Under the pieces are notes generated by a model. That model saw nothing but the letters and a program-made list of their open reading frames with translations, ran no database searches and had not been told where the DNA came from. The position numbers and the translations under genes were made by a program. Below are positions 34,786 to 46,932 of a DNA stretch of 64,000 bases, piece by piece. Source of the DNA: Tilletiopsis washingtonensis (lineage: Eukaryota; Basidiomycota; Exobasidiomycetes; Entylomatales); contig NW_020312009.1 of the NCBI RefSeq assembly GCF_003144115.1, forward strand, positions 1-64,000, in the 5' to 3' direction. Within the stretch, counting starts at the first letter, position 1. Every line of letters starts with the position of its first letter.

Positions 34786-35780
34786 ATGGGCGCCGCCTCC
34801 TCCTCGCCCGCGCAGGACAGCCAGAGCGTGAGTCAGGCCGGCGCTGCCGCGGCCCGGCCGCCCGCTGACTCTCCTGCAGCGCGCCTCTGCCGCGCAGGCC
34901 AAGCTGTCCGACAAGGTTGCGTCGGCCATGCCCTCCTCCTCCTCTGCGCCCTCGGCCGCCTCGTCGGCCGCGCCGAGTGCGGAGCGGCAGAGCGCGCTGG
35001 ACGCGTCGGTGCGCGACAAGATCGCCGCCGAGCTGCGCACGCTCAAGAAGAACGAGAAGGACGTCGAGGCCGAGATGCGCGCGGCGCTCGAGCGCCAGGA
35101 GGCGCCCGAGAAGCAGGCGCAGGGCAAGAGTGCAGAGGCGCTGCGGCAGCAGCTGAGCGACGTGCGGGAGAAGATCGAGCGCCACAAGAGCCGGCGCGCC
35201 GGCGTCGAGGGCGAGAAGGAGGTGCAGGAGGCGCGCCAGCGGGTGCTGGAGTGCCTCAAGTGAGCGCCGGCCATGCGAGGCACTTGCCGTGCGAGGTGTG
35301 CTGACGCCGCATGCCCAGGAACCACCCGAACACGACGCTGGAGTGCGCAGAGGAGACGCAGGCGTTCAAGCGCGCCGTTGCGCGTGCCGAAAAGGTGCGT
35401 CGTGCCGGGTGCGGCGTTCAGGCGATGGCATTGCGAGGCCGGTGATGTCGATGCGGCGGCGGAGCGTGCATCTGCGGCTCGCACACATGACGACGCTCTG
35501 TCTGAAGGGGCGCTATGGATAGCAAGCAGGTCGCAGCACCTCTCGCGCCGCTATGCTGCGAGGCGGCCCTCCTTGGCGTGCATGGGCACTCGCAGAAGCA
35601 CAGCTTGCGCTGTGTGGTCCGTCCAATGCTCCGAGCATCGACAGCACCGCAGATTGCGCCGCCGTGCTGGTCATTTCCTATTCGTCCTTCATATGCTGAC
35701 GCCCGCATTGCCTGCAGGGCTTCATCGCCTCGCTCTCCTCGTCCGCTGCCCAGCAGGAGTCTGCCTCAGGGCGCGCGTGA
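34786..35780 (+). CDS. MIC19: MICOS complex subunit Mic19
   Basis: Four exons: 34786-34827, 34880-35259, 35319-35394 and 35718-35780, giving 186 residues. Mic19 is a peripheral inner-membrane protein that couples Mic60 to the cristae-junction complex. It starts MGAASSS, a candidate N-myristoylation site as in CHCHD3. A central coiled coil (about residues 45-140, rich in K, E, R and A) is followed by CLKNHPNTTLECAEETQAFK and RAVARAEKGFIASL, which match the fungal Mic19 C-terminus (two cysteines, of the CHCH type in reduced form). Length fits the family. Intron 3 is 323 nt, about six times the local average. Confidence 0.87.
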
Positions 35781-36672
35781 GCGGGCGCACACACCTGCCG
35801 CAAGCAAAGGGAGGGATGCGATGGGAGGTTCAGGGGTGCAGGAATGACATGCTAGATGCTCTCCGACGAGCGAGATCTCGATCTCTGCCATCAAGACCGA
35901 CAGAGGCGTGAGGACACTGAGCTGTGCCGCGCGAGGGCAGGCGAGGGAGGTGCATGAGACCGTAGATCGCGATCTGAGGTCGGCAACCCTGTGGCATGTG
36001 CTGTGCTTCGAGCTGGGGGTGCTTGCTCTGCATGATTCGCATCGCCAGCAGCCTCGCAGCATCGATCACAGAGCAGGCAATGGCGGTGGCATCTGTCCTC
36101 AAGGAGCGGCCAGCGTTGGACCTCAGCCAAGCATCCGTGCTGCGTCGTCACCCGCCGAATGAGGTTGTAGCGAGGCAGAACGAGCCTCATGCGAGCATGA
36201 GTTCTATGGCTGCATATTGGCTGTAATTGCTTGTGCTGTGCTCGCCCGCAGAACGAGGCAGGGGTCAGGGGGAAGAAGCGCTGCAGCCTGGGGAGCTCGT
36301 CTGCACGACGCGTCGAGGCGGGCCAGGCCGCGCTCCCACGCGCCTCCAGCGCGAGTCTTAGTGGGCACGGGGCAGCGGTGCGCATCTCCCGCCGCCGCCG
36401 CCTCGCGCCGTTCGCGCCGCTTCGTCTTCCGCTCCATCACTCCCGCTCCAGCACACAGCCACTCTTACCCACCGCGTCGCTGCGCTCCTCTCATCTCATC
36501 CTGCGCCTGCTGCGCGACTGCTCGCCCCCCCCCCCCCCCCCCGCCGGCATGTCGCACTTCGTCTCGCACAAGGGCNNNNNNNNNNCTCTTACCCACCGCG
36601 TCGCTGCGCTCCTCTCATCTCGTCCCGCCTCTGCCAGTCGCCAGCCCGCGTCGGCCCGCCGAGCGCGCCGGC
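35781..36672. other. Intergenic region upstream of Vhc1 with assembly gap
   Basis: This region between Mic19 and Vhc1 contains an 18-nt C homopolymer and a 10-N gap with duplicated flanks, described separately. The Vhc1 leader lies at its right end. No gene was recognised. Confidence 0.6.
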
Positions 36673-36699
36673 ATGTCGCACTTCGTCTCGCACAAGGGC
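36462..36699. repeat. 114-bp duplicated flanks of the assembly gap
   Basis: Copy 1 (36462-36575) and copy 2 (36586-36699) are both 114 bp. Their first 36 bases and last roughly 33 bases are identical, including the Vhc1 start (gccggcATGtcgcacttcgt), but their middles differ. Copy 1 contains a run of 18 C (36525-36542). This looks like two contig ends that overlap but were not merged, rather than a biological duplication. Confidence 0.85.
36576..36585. other. Assembly gap (10 N)
   Basis: Ten unresolved bases. The round number suggests a placeholder of unknown true size, possibly zero or negative given the duplicated flanks. Confidence 0.99.
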
Positions 36700-39600
36700 G
36701 CCGACTTTGAGTCGCTGAACCACCAGCTACTCCAGCGCGGCGCGCACAACGACGGCGACGACGATGACGACCACGCCGGCGAGTCGGGCTCGCGCGACGG
36801 CGCCCTGTCGCCCGCCTCGCACGACCCGCACGGCACGCGCAGCCCGAGCAGCGCCGACTCGGACGGCGCCAGCCAGACACCCACGTCGTCGGCCTTCATC
36901 TCGCACGCCGGCTCGGCCTCGCGCGGCAGCCAGGCGGAGCGCTCGCCGCAGAGCGCCGGTGAGGCGGGCATGAGCGCCGCCCTGGCAGCGCGCCGGCGGC
37001 CCGACCTCAGCGCGCCCTCCACGCCCACGCGCGCCTCGTCTGCCGACGGCGCAGGCAGCCGCCGCTCGTCGCAGTACATGCGCAAGAACAGCCCGAGCCC
37101 CGTCAAGGAGTACGGCTCAGCCTCGGGCAGCTCGGCCTTGCTGCAGCCGCCGCCGCTCAGCACACGCGCATCGAGCAGCTCGGCGACGTCCTCGCGCTCC
37201 GTCTCGGGTGCCGAGTCGAGCGACAAGCGCCGCTCGCGCAACGGCCGCGACCGCAAGCTGTCTGACCCAGACCCGCCGTCTGCCGACATGTCGGGCAGCG
37301 CGCATGCCTCGAGCGAAGAGGACGGCGGCAGCTCGGGAGGCGGCGGTCGGCGGACGCGTCTGCGCCATCGCATCAGCTCGGCGGTCAAGGGCGTGTCCTT
37401 CTCAGACAAGAATCGCGGGCCGGGCGAGGAGTCGGAGGACTCGTCCAGGGAGCGGGCCTCGTCTAGGCACGGAGATGACGGGCGGCAGACCGACTTCGAT
37501 GCGCTCGGGCGGCAGCTGCTGGGCAGCGGCGCGGACGGCCAGCCGGCTCCGCAGGCGCACCACCACCACCACCATCACCACCATCACCCGCGCAGCTCGG
37601 GCATGGTCGGAGGTGCCGAGGCACCACGCAAGCTGGGCACGTGGGACGGCGTCTTCATGCCCGTCAGCCTGAATGTGAGTCAGCTCGATCCTCGGCGTGC
37701 TACTGGCGCTGACTTGTGCTCTGCAGATCCTGGGCATCATTCTGTTCCTCCGCTTTGGCTTCATTCTGGGCCAGGCGGGACTGCTCGGCGCCCTCCTGCT
37801 CCTGCTGCTCTCATATGGCGTCGACGCACTCACCGCCATGTCCGTCTCGGCGATCAGCACCAACGGGCAGGTGCGTGGCGGCGGCGCCTACTACCTCATC
37901 TCGCGCTCCCTCGGGCCCGAGTTCGGCGGCTCGATCGGCCTCGTCTTCTTCCTCGGCCAGGCACTCAACGCCGCCATGAACGTGCTCGGCTTCGTCGAGT
38001 CGCTCACCGATGCGTTCGGCGATTCGCGCGGCGCCTCTGGCTTCCTGCCCGAGGGCCCGTGGTGGAACTTCGGCTACGGCAGCCTGGTGCTCGTGGTGAG
38101 CACGCTTGTGTGCCTGACGGGCTCTGCACTCTTCGCGCGCGCCACGCTCGTCCTCGCCGTCGTGCTGGCGGTATCGATCGTGAGCATCCCAGTCTCGAGC
38201 ATTATCGTCAAGCCCTTCATCGACGAGGAGCGCGGCGCGTACTACACGGGCTGGGCCCTCAGTACGCTGCGCGACAACCTGATGCCGCACTTCACTAGCG
38301 GCGCCGCCGGCAGCAGCACGGGCGGCAGCAAAGAGTCCTGGCAGACGGTGTTTGGCGTCCTGTTTCCGGCCGTGACGGGCATCCTCGCAGGCGCCAGCAT
38401 GAGCGGCGACCTGCGCAAACCGAGCAAGAGCATTCCCAAGGGCACAAACTGGTCGCTGGTGTTCACCTTCGTCGTCTACGTGCTCTGCTTCGTCGTCTTC
38501 GCCGGCACGATCCAGCGCGAGTCGTGAGTCTTGCGTGTGCGTGCTGCTGTGTCGTTCGCGCCGCTGACGGTCGCTGCAGCTTCTACCTCGACGTGGGCAT
38601 CGTCTCGGACGTGGCGGCAAGCCCGCAGATCATCACGTTCGGCGCGCTGGCGTCGACGGCCTTCTCGGCGCTCATGGGTGTGATGGCGTGTGGCAAGGTG
38701 CTGCAAGCTATTGCACGCGACAACCTCCTGCCGGCGCTGGACTTCTTCGCGCAGGGCACGGAGCACAGCGACACGCCGACGTGTGAGTGGCGAAGCAGAT
38801 CTGACGAGGGACGACGCGCTGACTCTGTCGCTGCGCAGACGCCGTGGTGGCCACATACCTGCTCTGCCAGGCCGTGCTCTTCGTCGATTCGGTAAACACG
38901 ATCGCCCAGCTCGTGACGATGACCTGTGCGTGCATTCTGCTGCATGGCGCAGCTCTTGCTCACGTTCACCTTCACAGCGCTGCTCACCTTCGGCACGCTG
39001 AGCTTCGCCACGCTGGCTCTCAAGGCCGGCGGCGCTCCCTCGTTCCGCCCGTCGTTCCGCTACTGGAACATCTGGACGGCCGGCGGCGGCACGATTGCCT
39101 CGTTTGGCGCCATGTTCTTCACGGACCCTCTCGCAGCAAGCGCATGTATCGTCTTTGCCATCTTTCTCTTCACGGCCATCCACGTCTTCTGCCCGCCGAA
39201 GCCGTGGGGCGACGTGACGCGCAACCTCAACTACCACATCGTGCGCAAGTACCTGTTGCGCCTCGACGAGCGCAAGGGCCACGTCAAGTACTGGCGCCCG
39301 CAGATCCTGCTGCTGGTCAACAATGCGCGCACCGACTGGAACCTCATCATCTTCTGCAACTCCCTCAAGAAGGGCGCGCTGTACGTGCTCGGCCACGTGC
39401 TCAAGGGCGAGTTCTCCGAGTGCCTCGGCGAGCTGCGCAAGCAGCAGATTGCGTGGCTTAAGCTCGTCGACATCTCCGGCATCAAGTCGTTTGTCGACGT
39501 CATCATCGCGCGCGACGAGCGCGAGGGGGCACGCAACCTCATCCTCTCGTGTGGTCTCGGCGGCATGCGTCCCAACGTTGTCGTGATGGGCTTCCCGGCA

Positions 39601-41665
39601 GAGATGCGCCACACCACGATGGCCGCGCGCGCTCGCAAGATTTCCGAGACGCCCAGCCATCGCAGCGACGGCAGCGATATCACCGTCAAGGGCGATGATC
39701 GGCGCGGCGCCGCGGCACACCGAGTCGTCGATGTGCGGACGCTGCCGACTGACTCGGCGCGCCGCGAGACACCTATCCTTGCGACGACCTACGTCGGTGA
39801 GTGCTCAAGAGGCGCAGCGCCTGTGTCCTTCGCTCACACCAGCTCCAGGCATCATGGAAGACACGCTCGCGCTCAACAAGGCCTTAGCCATCGCATACGG
39901 CTTCGAGTCGCTCAGCCTCCTCGCGCCGCCGGCCAGCAGCGATAAGAGCGAGCGCTACATCGACCTCTGGCCCATCCAGATTCAGAGCCCGGACCAGGAT
40001 CCAAGCCACGCGTGGGACACATACACGATGGTCCTGCAGCTCGGCACGATTCTGAGCATGACGGGCACGTGGAAGGCGCACAAGCTGCGTGTGTCGGTGT
40101 TTGTCGAGCTCGAGAGTGATGTCGAAGATGAGCGGTGAGCCGAGCGTGTGACGTCGCTGCGACGCCCTGCTGACGCTAGGCCCTACTTCCAGCAACCGTG
40201 TGCGCTCGCTGCTCGACAATCTCCGCGTGCCGGCTACGCTTCGCGTCTTCCATCTTGCGTCCGGCGCGGTGACCAGCTACCAGTCCATCGTCTGGGGCAA
40301 GGGCGCCACCTCGCCGACCGTCGAGATGGCCCTCGGCGGCGACCCCTGGTGGGAAGCCCTGAAGCAGCTCCGGCGCGAGGACGAGCGGCGCGCCAAGGCG
40401 GCGGCGAAGCGTCAGTCGCAGCCCTCGGCGCAAGCTGTGCCCGGCACACCTAAGAGCGCAGCAGAAGGCGCGCGCAAGCAAAGCAAGCGCGAGCAGAAGA
40501 TGCTGGGCGTCAGCCTGCCGGCTGAGCATCTGGCGTTCTTCAAGCGCAACATGCGCATTGGTCTTGCTCATCCGCGCGCAAAGCTGCGCCGCGAGGGCAT
40601 CGATAGCGAGGCGGAAGAGTCCGACTACAGCTCGAGCGACAGCGACAGCTCGGGCCTCAGCGACGAGCTTGCCCGGCTGGGCTTCGAGGACGACGACTGG
40701 ATCGGCGGCACGTCGCCCGGCGCGGCTCTGCGTCGCACGCAGACGTTCTCATCGTCGCCGAGCAGCGGGCGCGGTGCCAGCGGACGCTCGCGCAGACCGG
40801 CGCGTCGCTACTCTGCCGGCGCCGGCCTGCCTGACGAACCGAGCAAGCGTCCGTTGCTTGGTTCCCGCCAGTCGAGCGTGGACGACACCTACGGCTCGCT
40901 CAGCGCAACGCCGCGCGCAAGCGCATTCATGAGCCCCAAAGGGCCGGGAACCAGCAGCGCCTCCGGCGTCGCGTTCCCATCGGGCGCAGGCACCCAGACG
41001 CAGCGCTCCACCATCGCAGAGGAGGAGCCGAACGCCGAGACGGACAACGACGGCACTCTGCGCGCCTCGGCTCGCATGCGTGCCCAGGCGTCGCTGCTCG
41101 CCAGCCAGCGCAGCGAAGACGGCGCTAGCAGTGCGGCCAGCAGCATCGTGAGCGACTCGGAGGACGAGGGGGCCAGCAGCGACGCACAGCCGTCCGCATC
41201 GCGACACGGACGTTCACTCTCCGAGGAGCTGCTGGCACGCCCTCCGCGGCTGCAGCGGCGCCGCTCGGCCAAGCGCATGCTCAAGGCCGCTCGTCCGGCC
41301 TCTGATGCACCTCTCGTCTCGTTCAACTCGCTGCCGAACAAGGCGCAGTACCTCATTTTGAAGTGAGCCGCGGTTTCGTATCCAGACCCACATCCGCTGA
41401 CAGCTGCTGCCCTGCAGCGAGCTCATCCGCATCAACTCGTCCCCTTCGACCTCCGTCGTGCTCACTGCACTGCCGGCGCCGGAGCCTGGCACTTCGCTCG
41501 ACCACGTCAGCGCGCTGCGCTACATTCAGCAGCTCGAGAGCCTCTTCGCCGACGGCCCGCCAATGCTCGGTGTCCACGCCAAGCAGCTGACCGTGAGTTC
41601 CACCCATGCTGCAGCGCATCTGCCGCCTTGCTGACTCGCCTGCGCAGATGACCTCGGCTCTCTGA
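36673..41665 (+). CDS. VHC1: Vacuolar cation-chloride cotransporter (SLC12, Vhc1 type)
   Basis: Nine exons: 36673-37674, 37727-38523, 38580-38782, 38839-38925, 38978-39796, 39849-40134, 40193-41362, 41418-41592 and 41648-41665, giving 1518 residues. The last exon encodes only MTSAL. A disordered 320-residue N-terminus contains ten consecutive His near residue 300. The transporter core begins KLGTWDGVFMPVSLNILGII and includes RFGFILGQAG, VRGGGAYYLISRSLGPEFGG, ILAGASMSGDLRKPSKSIPKG and APSFRPSFRYWN, all typical of cation-chloride cotransporters. The large C-terminal cytosolic domain includes YWRPQILLLV and ends with LIRINSSPSTSVVLTALPAP. Yeast Vhc1 (YBR235W) is a vacuolar K-Cl cotransporter; location is inferred. 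The start at 36673 lies to the right of the gap. Confidence 0.92.
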
Positions 41666-41883
41666 CCACCCTCACGCGCGACGCTGCACAAGCGTTGCTG
41701 CACTCCGATCACTCACTTGTCACCTGCACGCACATTTCGCTAATATTCCAGACATACATTCGATGCGCTCTCGAATCCGGACAGAACAAGCAGAGACAAG
41801 GTACGGGAGCAGAGCCCAGCTGCTGCAACGGGAACGGGGGGCGTGAGAGATGGCGCGCGTTTGGACGCGGGCGGTCAGGCAGG

Positions 41884-44385
41884 TCACTTCGTCTTTTTGG
41901 CCTTGTCGTGCGACTGCCTCTCGGCAGCCAGACGGCTGATGTCCACGACTTCGCACTCGACGAGCGTGCGAGCGGTGCCGGGGCCCAGCTGCGCCTTGGG
42001 CGAGTTGACGAGGCCGAGACCGAGGTACAGGCGGGCTTCGTAGGGCGCCGGTGGGCGAGTCGAGGGCACGCCGTGCTCGTCACGCGACCAAGTGCGTACC
42101 TCGAGGCCGCTGGAGCGGGCTGCATCGACGAGCGACGTGAGGTCGTCGGCAGCTGCTCGGAGGCGTCCATAGCCTGGTAGCTGAGGGTCAGCGAGGGTCG
42201 TTGTGCGAGAGCCGGACCAGCTCACCTTTCGCGACGAAGGTGCTGCCGTCCGATGCCCGCATCGTCAGACCAGCCCAGAAGAAAAGCTTGGTGAGCTGCA
42301 GCTGCAGCGTCGAGATGAGAGCGCCTGGTGGAAGCGGTCAGGGATCGGCTTCGTAGCGTCGTGTCGACAGCACTCACCAAGTTTCTGCGCGCGTGCGTGG
42401 GCAGACATGTTGCCCGAGTCGCGCTTGCTTCGGAGGCACAGCTCTTCGCTGAAGAAGGTGACGACCAGATGCGCGAGCAGTGGCTGGTGAAGATGAGGTC
42501 AGACAGCGTGCCGGCACCGACACCAAGGCAGACTCACATCCAGCGGCAGCTCGCGCAGGCGCTCCTCGGCCTTGACGGCGCGTAGAACAGCCGAGCGCTC
42601 GAGGTGAACCGGCAGACGTGCTGAGCGGGCCTGCTCAAGATACGGCGGCGTGCCGTCGGGGTGCTTGCGCATCAGCGCAATCTCGGCCATCGCCGAGCAG
42701 GCCGCGCGAATGGTATCGTTGACGCGGTGCAGACGCTCGACGAGGTCCTGCGCCGTGGCCTCGGCCGTTGCCTTGCGGTCTTCCGGCGAGGCGGCACGTG
42801 TGGCGCCGGAGGGCGTAGCAGGTGTCGACGTGCGACTGAGCGATTCCGTGGGGCTGCGAGTCTCGATGGACCGTCGGCCACGCTCGAGACGCCGACGCTC
42901 TTCCTGCCGCTCGCTGCGCAGCTTGCTGATGCGCTCCATCAGGCTTTCACCCGTCGAGCTGCTCGTCAGATGGTCCTTGACGTTCTGCGGCCACGAGGGC
43001 AGCGAGAGTGCCATCGGCTGCATAGCTTGCGTCGGCGGACTCGGCATCGCTGTCTCCTGACTTGTGCTGATGCTCTCTGGCTCGCTGGCAAGCGACGGCG
43101 GTAGCGCCAGCGGCGAAGGTGCCATCGGCGACGTTGCTGCAGCGCTGTCGCTCTTCTCGGGCACCGGGCTTGGCTTCTCGTCTTCCGGTGGCGACAGCTT
43201 CGCAAGCGCCACCGGTGGAGAAGCGTGAAGCAGCGCACCCGTGCGGGCCGTTAGCGCCGAGTCCTTCGAGTCGAGCTTCGTAGACGGCCTGATGGCTCGC
43301 TTGCGCTGCCACGGCGGAGGCGCAAGACCTCCCACAACTGGGAAGTGCTCGGCATTGCGCATCTGCTTGGCGCGCGTCTCGCGGTCCCACTCGAGCGAGT
43401 CGACGAGCGTCGCGTCTTCGTCGTCTTGGTCCATGGCGATGGCGTCGAGTATAAGACAGCCCGAGCCGTAGTACGACATACCGGGCTCGTCCAGCAGGCC
43501 CGGCGGCACCTCGCCAAATGTGCCGTCGCGCCAGCTCTCGACGGCGGGGCCGACGCGGCGGGTGATGGCAGAGCCAAACGCCTCGCCGAGGCGGCGCTCC
43601 TCAGCGCGATAGAGCGTTGCAGGCCGAGCATCAGGTGCATCGTTGTAGTCGTACTCGCTCATCATGTACGACGTGGCGTACTCGAGCACTGGCTCGGCGC
43701 CGTCAGACGACGCGAACGAGTCCGGACTGGCAGGCCAGTACGCGGCCGGCAAGCCGGAGACGGGCTCGGGCGAGCTCGCCTGCCAGCTGGTGCTCGTGCG
43801 ACTCTTGGGTAGCTCGATCTCTGGTGCAAGCTGCGCCGCCGGCGGGGCGACGGGCGAGCTGGTACCCGTGAGCGTGTGGCTGCGCTGCGGACGCGAGCGC
43901 GTCTGCTCGATGTGCGACACGCCTGGACTGGACACCGAGCTGCTCGGTGCCGGCACAATGCCCTCGCGCGTGGCTGGACGACGGTCGTTGGGACGTCTGC
44001 GCATGAAGGAGGACAGAGCATCGCGCGAGGTGTTGCTCGAGACACTCGTCTCGCTCAGGTTCGAGGTCGAGTCGGCGCGCTGCGTGGGATCGGCCGACAG
44101 GCGGTCGTCGGAGGGTCGCTTGCTGGGCGAGCGCGGGTGGTGGTACGCTAGGCCGCTCTTGAGCTTCGTGGCGAACGTCTGCATCTTGCTTGACTTGCTG
44201 AAGGAGCGCTTGAGCGTGCGTTCGAAGAAGGATGAGGGCTTCCGCTCGAGACAGACGGAAGCGTCGTCGTTGAAGGCTACGCCCGAGTCGTCAGAGTCGC
44301 GTGAAGGCAGCGGTGGTCGCGGAGAGGGAGGCGAGGCCCGGAGGAGCAGCGATGGCGACGAGCGACTGAAGCGCAAGGCCGTCAT
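41884..44385 (-). CDS. Large Ser-rich protein of unknown function
   Basis: Four exons, 44385-42538, 42483-42378, 42324-42226 and 42173-41884, encode 780 residues; introns are 52-54 nt with consensus sites. I do not recognise the family. The N-terminal 300 residues are Ser/Pro-rich with a basic patch (SFFERTLKRSFSKSSK). A middle region contains TSYMMSEYDYNDAPDARPAT, YGSGCLILDAIAMDQDDED and EWDRETRAKQMRNAEHFP, the most conserved-looking part. The C-terminal part is a helical domain (RISKLRSERQEERRRLERGR, ERLHRVNDTIRAACSAMAEI, LVVTFFSEELCLRSK, LISTLQLQLTKLFFWAGL) and a basic end (KAKKTK). No membrane span or signal peptide is evident. It converges on Vhc1 with 218 bp between stop codons. A TATA-like sequence (gcgtataagag on the minus strand) lies near 44690. 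Confidence 0.75.
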
Positions 44386-45952
44386 GGGGTGCAGGGCACG
44401 GCCGAGTAGGCTGCGAGCGGTGACAGGGGCCGGCGAGGGTCCGAGCGTCGTCGCAAATGACGTCGCAGGATGGGCGCGCGTGCGCTGGGACCACGGCGGC
44501 GCGAGCGGGCCGGCGTCTCGGTGACGTCTGGCGGGCCCTGAGAGCTGCGTGCAGCGCCGAAGCGTGAGATCTGCGGGCGCGCGAGGCGGTGCGAGCAGTA
44601 GAAGGAAGATGAGATGAGTGCGCCGACGGCCGGGCCTTGTTTCAGGGGCATCCTCGTGCAGGACCCTCGCCGAGCAGCTCTTATACGCAACGCTTCCGCA
44701 GCCCGCTGTCGATGTGTGCTCGATGGTCTGGCACAGCAGCGATAGAGACGAGACGCAGATGTAGGCTGGCAGCAGGGCGATATGCTCCGGTCCAATCGCG
44801 CTCATACTGCCCCGCTCGGGTGCGACGAGAATTGCGGAGACACGGAGGCTCGAGCGGCAGCAAGCGCTGTTGAGCATGCTCGCCGAGCGGCACGGGCGCA
44901 GTGGAGCATGTCTCGATTCGGCATCGTGACATGCGCCCGTCGCTGTCGCACTCTGTTCCACACCGCGCAGGACAGAGGAAGGGCATCGCGACGCCCGTGC
45001 GTGCCATGCGGGCGCGCGCTTGGGCCTCTCGCGCGCGCCCGTCGTCCTTTCGCACGCCCATCCAAGCCCGCGCGCTCTCCGCTCCCGCACTGCTATGCCG
45101 CGAACGCATTGCCGAGAGATCGTACGGCAGATCCAAGCGCAATGCAAGCAGCCGTACGGCAGCCGGCTCTCATGCGTCCCGCGTCCCCCCCCTGCGCGAC
45201 TGCGTTGTCGCCGCCCATGCCATGTCGAGCGCGCATCGCAGCGGGGTGACGAACATGGATCTCAGCGATGTGCGTCCGCACGTCCGCGCCCCTGTGAAGC
45301 GCCACGCATAGGCCTCTCGGCTGCAGCTCCATCTCTGCACCCTGAGCAGCTAGACTTACGGAACGCCTCTAGGGCGTCCGACGCGGTGCCCGCTGCGCTT
45401 GCGGCATACTCATCCCGGCGCCGCGATCAGAGCGCCGGCAGCGCACAGATGTGCGCCAGCCCACCACGCAGATGTCTGTTGAGAGCATACATACCTCGGC
45501 CCTTTCCCTCAGGCATCCCACACAAGACTGCCGGCCTCGTGATCCCGCCAGGGTCCAGCCCTCACGCATAAGACGAGATTTGACCCCTTCTTGCATTATG
45601 GTACAGAGAGAATGACGTGCGCGATGAGCCCGGGGAACGTGAGAGCGGTCGATGAGTGAAAGGAGCGTGTTGGACAGCGAGGCTGCTGAGGACGGAAGCC
45701 GCAGTGCGCGTGGCAACTGCAGCTCGACGATGCATGCCAAAAATTGGCACGCGGCGACGGAGAGTGCGTGCGCCGCAGACGAGGTACCCGAAATGGTGCG
45801 ATGGGGCGAGGCAGAAAGAGGACTGATGATCGAGGCGGCGACGGCGCAGAGACTCGGCGCAGTGATGCATGCTAGCCGAGAGCTGCCAAGGCGCGAGGAG
45901 AGACATTGCTGGCAGCACCAGCGGCGGCGCTGCTGTCGAACTCCCGAGGCCG
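44386..45952. other. Intergenic region between two minus-strand genes
   Basis: About 1.6 kb contains the promoter of the unknown protein gene and the 3' end of Bud20. Open frames on both strands lack domains and overlap. Nothing else was recognised. Confidence 0.5.
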
Positions 45953-46434
45953 CTAGACGCTCGCCGCTTCTGGCTCGGGCTGCAGCGGCGTCTCCTGCTC
46001 CACCTCCATCTTCTTGGCCGCGCCGGGGCCGCGCTGGCGGTTGTCAACGCCGACGCCGGCGGCGCGCTCGGCGGCCTCGACGGTGTGCGGCTCCTCGAGG
46101 GCGCGCTTGGCGGCACGCTTGTGCAGCTTGCTCGCCTGGTGCGTGGCGCGGTCCTTCTCGGAAGGGAAGTGCCGGTCGCAGGGGATGCAATAGAAGAGAC
46201 CGAGACCCGGCGCATCAATGTCGAGCGCAGCGGGCGCCAGCAGCGCGTCCGACTTGGCCGGGTTGCTCAGGTTGGCGTGCACCTGGTCCGCATCGAGGTG
46301 GCGGGCGCGCGTGCGGGCGCCGCGCGAGACGTCTGGTGGGCGAAGGGTCAGTGCGTCGAAGGCGAGGTGCCAGGTCGGGCAGCAGACGCACCTCGGCGGG
46401 CGTGGTGCGTGCGCTTGTGGCGGATGCGGCCCAT
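45953..46434 (-). CDS. BUD20: Bud20/ZNF593-type zinc-finger ribosome export factor
   Basis: Two exons, 46434-46392 and 46332-45953, encode 140 residues. Bud20 is a shuttling factor that accompanies pre-60S ribosomal subunits out of the nucleus. The N-terminus MGRIRHKRTHHARR, then DVSRGARTRARHLDADQVHANL, is the conserved family start. A single C2H2 finger follows: FYCIPCDRHFPSEKDRATH ending in H of SKLHKR, which is the U1-like finger of ZNF593. EEPHTVEAAERAAGVG matches the conserved segment after the finger. Length is normal. It is divergent from the eL33 gene. Confidence 0.93.
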
Positions 46435-46932
46435 GGCGACGGCGGACGGGCGGGCGAGGGGCGCGGCGAGGGGACGCGGCGTGCGCAGGCGGCGAGCAGG
46501 TGCGCAGCTGGGTCTGCGTGGCGGCGAGCAGGTGTGAGGCGCAGCGTGTGGAGCAGCCGCCGAGGACAGGTGAGGGCGATGGACGAAGTCGGGAGGTCGC
46601 CTGCCTGGCCCCGCAAGGTCGAGGCGGGTGCAGCTGCATCTGCAAGCCCCTCCCGCCCAAAAATTACGGGCAGCGTGGGAACAGTTGAGTCCGGCGCTGT
46701 TCGGCCGCGAGGCCCGACGCTGAGACGCGGCCCGCGTCACGTGCAGCATGCGTCGAGGTGCAGCGACTGTCGACGCGCGCAGACGCAGAAGTGCCGCAGC
46801 GAGAGTCGCACACGCAAGGCGGCGGCGGCAGCGGGCAGCACGACGGCCGCAGCCCGCCAGCGCCGCCGCTGCCCGCTGCTGCCTCTGCCACCACCACCCA
46901 CCACCACCTCACCCGCCTCAAGACACTTCACA
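46435..46932. promoter_or_regulatory. Shared divergent promoter of Bud20 and eL33
   Basis: These 498 bp separate the two start codons of genes that both serve the 60S ribosomal subunit. The eL33 side ends in a CA/CT-rich leader (ctgccaccaccacccaccac). No TATA box was seen. A common ribosome-biogenesis control element would be expected here but I cannot name one from the sequence. Confidence 0.55.

Noticed and set aside
36217-36672. In-frame coding extension of Vhc1 across the N gap
   Set aside because: It crosses unresolved bases and duplicated contig ends, and the translation upstream of MSHFVSHKG has no similarity to the family.
44386-45147. Upstream in-frame extension of the unknown minus-strand protein
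   Set aside because: The extension is low in coding character and the ATG at 44385 begins sequence that continues naturally into the protein; the upstream part looks like leader and promoter.
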